Below, piece after piece: positions 33,705 through 38,596 of a DNA stretch of 38,596 bases (its first letter is position 1; each line of letters opens with the position of its first letter). The notes under the pieces were generated by a model. That model was not told where the DNA came from and did not search any database. It saw only the letters and a list, made by a program, of their open reading frames with translations. The stretch is taken from contig RPRB01000024.1 of the NCBI GenBank assembly GCA_003818285.1, positions 1-38,596 on the forward strand, read 5' to 3'. The translations under genes were made by a program, and so were the position numbers. The DNA comes from Myxococcaceae bacterium (lineage in GTDB: Bacteria; Myxococcota; Myxococcia; Myxococcales; Myxococcaceae).

Positions 33705-34133
33705 ATGCTCGGAGAGGCGCTGATCACCGTCGACGTCGCGCAGCGGATGATCGACGAGAGCCCCTTCGGGCGGTGGTGGGGGTACCGGGTAGAGGAGGTC
33801 GGGCCGGGGTCCGCCAGCCTCCTGCTCCCGTTCCAGCCGGGGTTCGAGCGCCCGGGCGGCGTGCTCCAGGGCGGCTGCGCGATGACCCTCGCCGACGTCT
33901 CGTTCTGGATCGCCGGAATGACGGTGATGGGCGAGGACCCCTCGGCGATGACGCTCCAGATGAGCTCGTCGTTCCTGCGGCCGGCGACGCTGGGGGACCT
34001 CCGCTCCGAGGCGCGCATCCTCCGCGCCGGCCGGCGCATCCTCTACGGCGAGGCGTCGGTCACGGACGTGCGAGGCAACCTCCTGACGCACCACGTCCTC
34101 ACCTACATGCGGCCAGACCCGCCCCCGCGCTGA
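33705..34133 (+). CDS. PaaI-like hotdog-fold thioesterase
   Basis: A 142-aa protein of the hotdog fold, likely to hydrolyse an acyl-CoA. The central helix motif reads GGVLQGGCAMTLADVS, where PaaI-type enzymes usually have HGG; Gln thus replaces His, and the later Asp of the motif (Asp63) is kept. Start ATG 33705 gives the usual N-terminus. It follows the DUF4440-like gene by 10 bp, implying co-transcription. Substrate unknown. Confidence 0.85.
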   Translation: MLGEALITVDVAQRMIDESPFGRWWGYRVEEVGPGSASLLLPFQPGFERPGGVLQGGCAMTLADVSFWIAGMTVMGEDPSAMTLQMSSSFLRPATLGDLRSEARILRAGRRILYGEASVTDVRGNLLTHHVLTYMRPDPPPR

Positions 34134-34179
34134 GTCCGCGGATGCCGTGCCCGGTCAGGATCGTGCTCTGTTCCAGGGC

Positions 34180-34704
34180 ATGAGCCCAGCCCTCGTTCTC
34201 GTCCTGTTGCTCGGCGCCGATCCCGCCGCGAGCCATCCGGAGCTCGCGGAGCAGCGCGCGGTGGCGCTCCAGCTGGTCGAGCTCGTGCAGCCGGAGCCGT
34301 CCTACCGCAGCGGGCTGCAGCAGATGATGGACCAGATGCTCCCTCCGCTGGAGGCGCAGGCCCGGGCGAACGGCAAGCCGCTTCCGCCGGACGTCCGGAA
34401 GCGCATGATGGCCGCTCTCCTGGAGGTGGTCCCCTACGCCGAGATGAGGCAGTGGACCGCGGAGCTCTACGCCCAGCGCTTCACCACCGCGGAGCTGAAG
34501 GAGCTCGTGGCCTTCTACCGGACGCCGCTGGGACGGAAGCTCGCCTCCAAGCTGCCGGAGCTCATGGGCGAGGCGGGCAAGAAGGTGAGCTCGGTGTTGC
34601 CCGAGCGGCTCCCGGCCGCGCTCCGGCGGCACGGTCTCGTCGGAGGCGGTGCGGAGGAACCCGCCCCGAAGAGCCTCGAGCCGGCGAAGCAGCAGAAGAT
34701 GTGA
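34180..34704 (+). CDS. DUF2059 family secreted protein
   Basis: A 174-aa exported protein with DUF2059 near the C-terminus: FTTAELKELVAFYRTPLGRKLASKLPELM. A signal peptide (MSPALVLVLLLGADPAASH) supports ATG 34180; the frame is open to GTG 34147, which would put a charged extension ahead of the signal. The function of DUF2059 is unknown. It follows the thioesterase gene by 46 bp. A Pro/Lys-rich tail ends it. Confidence 0.8.
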   Translation: MSPALVLVLLLGADPAASHPELAEQRAVALQLVELVQPEPSYRSGLQQMMDQMLPPLEAQARANGKPLPPDVRKRMMAALLEVVPYAEMRQWTAELYAQRFTTAELKELVAFYRTPLGRKLASKLPELMGEAGKKVSSVLPERLPAALRRHGLVGGGAEEPAPKSLEPAKQQKM

Positions 34705-34881
34705 GCGACAGCCCAGCGCGGGCACACGCCCGGCGTGCCGCCCGTGCGCCAGGACGCGTCCGCGCCCTCATGAGCCAGGGCCCCCGGAGGCGTCGGCGGG
34801 CTGACCTCTCCGCCGAGTCGCGCCCCTGAGAGTTCGTCGAGGCGTGCAGCTCGTGCGTAGATCCGGTCGAGGGAGCCGACC

Positions 34882-35718
34882 ATGCCCGAGATCAGCCCGT
34901 CCGCCACCCCGACGACGTGGAACCTCGTGGCCTCCGCCTACGAGGCCGAAACCGTGCCCACCCTCCGGAGCTTCACCGAGGAGGCGCTGCGCCTCGCAGC
35001 TCCGCCGGCGGGCGCTCGGCTGGCGGACGTGGCCTGCGGTCCGGGCACGCTCGCGCTCCTCGCCGCGAGCGCAGGATTCGCCGTGGACGCGATCGACTTC
35101 TCCCCGCAGATGATCGCGCTCCTGGAGCAGAGGGCGCGCGAGCGCGGCGTGAGCGGCATCCATGCGTGCGTCGGCGATGGGCAGGCTCTCCCGTACCCCG
35201 ATGGTACCCACGAGGCCGCCTTCTCCCTCTTCGGTCTCATGTTCTTCCCGGATCGGGCACGCGGTCTCGCCGAGCTCCGGAGGATCCTCCGGCCCGGAGC
35301 GCGGGCGGTGATCTCGAGCTGGCAACCGATGGAGCGGTCACCGGCGGTGAGCGCGCTCTTCGGTGCCCTCCAGCAGGCGCTCCCGCCGGACGGCGGTCCG
35401 CCGAGCCAGCCCCCGCCACTCGTCACCGAGGAGGCGTGTCGCGCGGAGATGGGGCAGGCCTTCGACGAGGTGAGGGTCCACCCGGCCTCGACTCAGGTCC
35501 CGTTCCCGTCGGCGGCCGCGCTGTGGGAATCCATGCAGCGCACGCTCGTGCCGGCCGTGCTGGCCCGCCAGCGGCTCGGGGAGGAAGCGTGGGCTCCCAT
35601 CGCGGACAAGGTGGGTTCCACGCTTGCCGGGAAGCTCGGGACGGGCCCGGTGACGCTCGACCTCCACGCCTGGCTGACGGTGGGGGTCGCCCGGGAGCGG
35701 CCCCGGAAGGGCTCGTGA
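34882..35718 (+). CDS. Class I SAM-dependent methyltransferase
   Basis: A 278-aa Rossmann-fold methyltransferase of the UbiE/Methyltransf_11 type. Motif I is LADVACGPGTLAL (47-59), the acidic loop VDAIDFSPQM (68-77), and VGDGQALPYPDGTHEAAFSLFGLMFF is motif post-II/III. The substrate is not inferable: it could be a small molecule or quinone precursor. ATG 34882 follows GAGGGAG at a suitable distance. No partner gene is adjacent. Confidence 0.88.
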   Translation: MPEISPSATPTTWNLVASAYEAETVPTLRSFTEEALRLAAPPAGARLADVACGPGTLALLAASAGFAVDAIDFSPQMIALLEQRARERGVSGIHACVGDGQALPYPDGTHEAAFSLFGLMFFPDRARGLAELRRILRPGARAVISSWQPMERSPAVSALFGALQQALPPDGGPPSQPPPLVTEEACRAEMGQAFDEVRVHPASTQVPFPSAAALWESMQRTLVPAVLARQRLGEEAWAPIADKVGSTLAGKLGTGPVTLDLHAWLTVGVARERPRKGS

Positions 35719-36039
35719 CGTTCAGAAGCCCATCGCCGGCCCGGTGACGCGCCGGCCGTCCGCTGGAAGGCGCTGTCCGAAGGGCCCTCCCGGAAGAGCG
35801 CGTCCGCGTTGGCGACGGTGAAGCTCACCGGCGACTAGGCCCCGTTCCTCCGGAGACCGACGGGGTTCGACACCTGCTGCTCGACGGCGACGCACCGCAT
35901 GCGATGCGCCGCGTCAGTCGGTCTTGCCCCGCAAGAGGGCGAGAGCGGGTCGTTCGGCACCCGCGTTCCGCCAGGTGCGACCGGGTGTACTCTCCGCGCC
36001 CTCTCGACCACAGTCCGGCCTCCCCGGAAGGAGGAGACG
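35719..36039. other. 321-bp intergenic region
   Basis: No convincing gene was found between the methyltransferase and the copper oxidase genes. A weak dyad, CCCCGT/ACGGGG (35840-35845 and 35860-35865, loop 14), could be a terminator; it lacks a T-run. The last 20 bases carry GGAGGAG, the ribosome-binding site of the next gene. Confidence 0.5.
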
Positions 36040-38596
36040 ATGCGATCCCGCCTCATCGTCGCAGCGCTCGCGCTCGCAGCAGGCGCTGGCTTCCCGGGAG
36101 TTGCGCACGCGCAGACCTGCGCCGTCACCGTTCCCCATCTGACCGGCGAGTGGGTGACGCTCCCGTACCAGATGCCGATCAACCCGATCTCCGCCACGCT
36201 CCTCCGCTCGGGGCAGGTGCTGATCGTCGCTGGCTCGGAGAACGACGCGAGAAACAACTCGGAGGGCTCGGAGAGTTACCGCGCCGCGCTCTGGGACCCT
36301 ACCGGGCCGACCCAGAGCAGCATCGTGGTCGAGGAGCTCACCTACGACGTGTTTTGCAGCGGCACGGCGGCCTTGCCCGATGGCCGCGCGCTGGTGGTGG
36401 GCGGGACCAGCGACTACTCGTTCACCGGAGAGAGCCGCGCCTCGTTCTTCGACCCGGTGACGAACCAGTGGGTGCAGTCGCAGAACATGGTGGACGGGCG
36501 CTGGTACGCCACGGCGACCACGCTGGCCGATGGGCGGGTGATGGCCTTCTCCGGTCTCCGCCAGACCGGCGGAACCAGCAACACGGTCGAGATCTACGAT
36601 CTTCAGAACGCGGGCCCCGGCTGGCTCAGCCCGGTCGCGGCACCGTTCACTCCACCGCTGTATCCGCGGCTGTCGGTCCTTCCCAACGGCAGGGTCTTCT
36701 ACTCGGGCCAGGGCAGTGGCGGCACCAACTCGACTGCCTGGATCTTCGATCCGGTGCCGAGGACCTGGACGGCCTCCACCGCCATCACCCGGAACCGCTC
36801 TTACGGGACCAGCGTCATCCTGCCGCTCCTCCCTCCCGCGTACACACCCAGGGTGATGAACTTCGGAGGTGGCAACCCCGCCACGAGCACGACCGAGATC
36901 ATCGACCTCTCCGTCGCCTCACCCGTGTGGACACCAGGGCCCAACATGTCCACCGGGCGGATCCAGCTGGACGCGGTCATCCTGCCGAACGGCAAGGTGC
37001 TCGCCCATGGTGGGTCGGTGAACAACGAGGCCCCCGACGGGCCGGGGAAGGCGGCGGACCTCTACGATCCGACCTCCAACACCTTCAGCTCGGCCGGTGT
37101 CGCCTCGTACTCGCGGCTGTACCACTCGGCGTCGCTGCTCTTGCCCGACGCGCGAGTGATGAGCATCGGCAGCAACCCGGCCAACCGGGGCACCTACCTG
37201 GCGGCCATCGAGATCTACACCCCGGCGTACCTCTTCGATTCGAGCGACCGACTGATCACCACCGGTCGACCGAACATCACCGGCATCAACCCGGCGTCAG
37301 GAACGATCGGCTATGGCGCGCAGTTCTCGGTCACCTACACCGCCAGCTCGCCCATCAGCTCCGCGGCCCTGGTCAAGCCCGGCTCGGTGACCCACGCCTT
37401 CGACATGGAGCAACGGCTCATCGGGCTGTGTGGTCCGTCGCCTCAGCCTCCCTGCAGCGGCTCGGGGACGCTGAACCTCACCTCGCCCCCGGGCGGGGGG
37501 GTCGCCCCTCCGGGGTACTACATGCTGTTCCTCATCGACAGCGCCGGCGTGCCCTCCAAGGCACAGTTCATCAAGCTGACGACGTACGGCACCTCTCCGC
37601 CGCTCGGTGCCATCGCCTCGCCCGCCACCGACGTGACCATCCCGGCGGGTTCGTCCGTCTCGTTCGGCACCGCGACCGCGGCCGCGAAGTACTCCTGGGT
37701 CTTTCCCGGCGGCTCGCCGGCCACCTCCACGGCGCAGACCCCGGGCAACGTCACCTTCAACACCCCGGGCAGGTACACCACCTCGCTGACGGTGGTGGAC
37801 GCGGTCGGGAACTCGGATCCGAGCCCACCGACGCGGATCGTCACCGTGACGCCCGCGACGCCGGACTTCCACATCTCGGTCAGCCCCTCAGGCAGGTTGG
37901 TCAATCCGGGTCAGTCGACGACGTTCACCGTCTCGGTCACTCCGGTCTCCGGGTTCACCGGCCCGGTGAGCCTGACCGTGGCCAGCGAGGCCCCGTTCCC
38001 GAGCGGCGTGACCAGTGGGGGATTCAGCCCCTCCACCATCACCGGTTCGGGCTCGTCCACGCTGACGATGAACACCACGGCCTCTGCCGTGCCCTATGCG
38101 CTGTCCCTCACGGTCACCGGGACCAGCGGAACCCTGACCCACACGGGTTCGACGACCCTGATGGTCACCCTCGCGCCCCCGACGAGCCTGAGCGCGGCGC
38201 CCGGGAGCGGGCAGGTGTCGCTGTCGTGGGTGGCCTCGGTCGGGGCGTCCGGCTACCAGGTGAAACGCTCGACCGTGAGCGGCGGTCCGTACGCGACGGT
38301 GGGGTGCTCGGCGGGCACGAGCTTCGTCGACACCGGCCTGACCAACGGCACGACCTACCACTACGTCGTCTCGGCGACCTACACCGGGGGGCCGGTCGCG
38401 GGCGGTGCCAGCGCCAACTCGAGCCAGGCCAGTGCGACGCCGCAAGCAGCCACGCCACAGCCGCCCACGGGTCTCACCGCGACGCCGGGCAACACCCAGG
38501 TGTCGCTGAGCTGGACCGCTTCCTCGGGAGCGACGAGCTACAACGTGAAGCGCTCGACCGTGTCCGGCGGGCCGTACACGACGGTGGGCAGTCCCA
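36040..38596 (+). CDS. Secreted galactose-oxidase-like copper radical oxidase with PKD and FN3 domains (3' truncated)
   Basis: At least 852 aa; the gene runs off the window. The start is ATG 36040 with GGAGGAG upstream; the signal peptide ends AHA-QT (residue 24). A kelch-type propeller (about 35-405) precedes a DUF1929 domain (about 410-515). Residues that align with the galactose oxidase copper site are kept: Cys106 (VFCSG) and Tyr156 (GRWYATA) for the thioether pair, Tyr361-His362 (RLYHSA) and His452 (VTHAF). An active oxidase of family AA5 is expected, using a primary alcohol or aldehyde and producing hydrogen peroxide. A PKD domain (about 524-606), an Ig-like segment (about 607-711) and two FN3 domains (712-800, 808-end) follow and probably bind polysaccharide or the surface. 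Glyoxal oxidase is the alternative. Confidence 0.88.
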   Translation, partial: MRSRLIVAALALAAGAGFPGVAHAQTCAVTVPHLTGEWVTLPYQMPINPISATLLRSGQVLIVAGSENDARNNSEGSESYRAALWDPTGPTQSSIVVEELTYDVFCSGTAALPDGRALVVGGTSDYSFTGESRASFFDPVTNQWVQSQNMVDGRWYATATTLADGRVMAFSGLRQTGGTSNTVEIYDLQNAGPGWLSPVAAPFTPPLYPRLSVLPNGRVFYSGQGSGGTNSTAWIFDPVPRTWTASTAITRNRSYGTSVILPLLPPAYTPRVMNFGGGNPATSTTEIIDLSVASPVWTPGPNMSTGRIQLDAVILPNGKVLAHGGSVNNEAPDGPGKAADLYDPTSNTFSSAGVASYSRLYHSASLLLPDARVMSIGSNPANRGTYLAAIEIYTPAYLFDSSDRLITTGRPNITGINPASGTIGYGAQFSVTYTASSPISSAALVKPGSVTHAFDMEQRLIGLCGPSPQPPCSGSGTLNLTSPPGGGVAPPGYYMLFLIDSAGVPSKAQFIKLTTYGTSPPLGAIASPATDVTIPAGSSVSFGTATAAAKYSWVFPGGSPATSTAQTPGNVTFNTPGRYTTSLTVVDAVGNSDPSPPTRIVTVTPATPDFHISVSPSGRLVNPGQSTTFTVSVTPVSGFTGPVSLTVASEAPFPSGVTSGGFSPSTITGSGSSTLTMNTTASAVPYALSLTVTGTSGTLTHTGSTTLMVTLAPPTSLSAAPGSGQVSLSWVASVGASGYQVKRSTVSGGPYATVGCSAGTSFVDTGLTNGTTYHYVVSATYTGGPVAGGASANSSQASATPQAATPQPPTGLTATPGNTQVSLSWTASSGATSYNVKRSTVSGGPYTTVGSP

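Noticed and set aside
35719-35839. Possible gene remnant ending ALATVKLTGD before a stop codon at 35836-35838
   Set aside because: Only about 40 codons without a start or a recognisable match; too little to call a pseudogene.

Overview
The window is very GC-rich, densely packed bacterial chromosome. Its gene content points to Myxococcota (former Deltaproteobacteria). Pointers are a DUF4388/coiled-coil/J-like protein, a Ton system with two ExbD proteins beside an Oar-like TonB-dependent receptor, many Cys-rich secreted or lipidated proteins, and a recA leader resembling myxobacterial SOS operators. The genus cannot be named from sequence alone. No rRNA, tRNA, CRISPR array, insertion sequence or prophage was seen. 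Several start codons are GTG or TTG, and one gene appears to start at CTG.

Layout. 1-5131: a 5'-truncated signalling or structural protein, then def (peptide deformylase), a convergent nth (endonuclease III) and a divergent threonine aldolase. 5253-8895: an M23 peptidase lipoprotein coupled to a parallel beta-helix lipoprotein, then a convergent membrane-anchored alpha/beta hydrolase. 8967-12947: a probable operon pssA - cinA - GT39-like membrane protein - DUF1285-like protein. 12987-16105: reverse-strand threonine/serine dehydratase, recA and plsC. 16160-17530: a type II NADH dehydrogenase. 17609-19213: comM/yifB on the reverse strand, preceded by about 730 bp without a convincing gene but with inverted repeats.

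19945-26693 is the most distinctive part. A reverse-strand tonB-exbB-exbD-exbD operon faces, across a 286-bp shared regulatory region, a forward-strand Oar-like TonB-dependent outer-membrane protein and a Cys-rich lipoprotein, closed by a strong terminator at 26727-26759. The layout suggests a self-contained energised outer-membrane transport or secretion module: TonB/ExbB/ExbD supply energy, the barrel is the gate, and the lipoprotein is a partner or cargo.

26800-38596: a radical SAM protein; reverse-strand esterase lipoprotein and PD-(D/E)XK-like protein; a YIP1-like zinc-ribbon protein - DUF2752 - plsY operon; a THUMP-domain RNA methyltransferase overlapping plsY antisense; a secreted SnoaL/DUF4440-like protein - PaaI-type thioesterase - DUF2059 protein group; a class I methyltransferase; and a secreted galactose-oxidase-like copper radical oxidase with PKD and fibronectin III domains that runs off the window. 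Phospholipid synthesis (pssA, plsC, plsY), the envelope (M23, lipoproteins, Ton) and DNA maintenance (recA, nth, comM, cinA) are the main themes.
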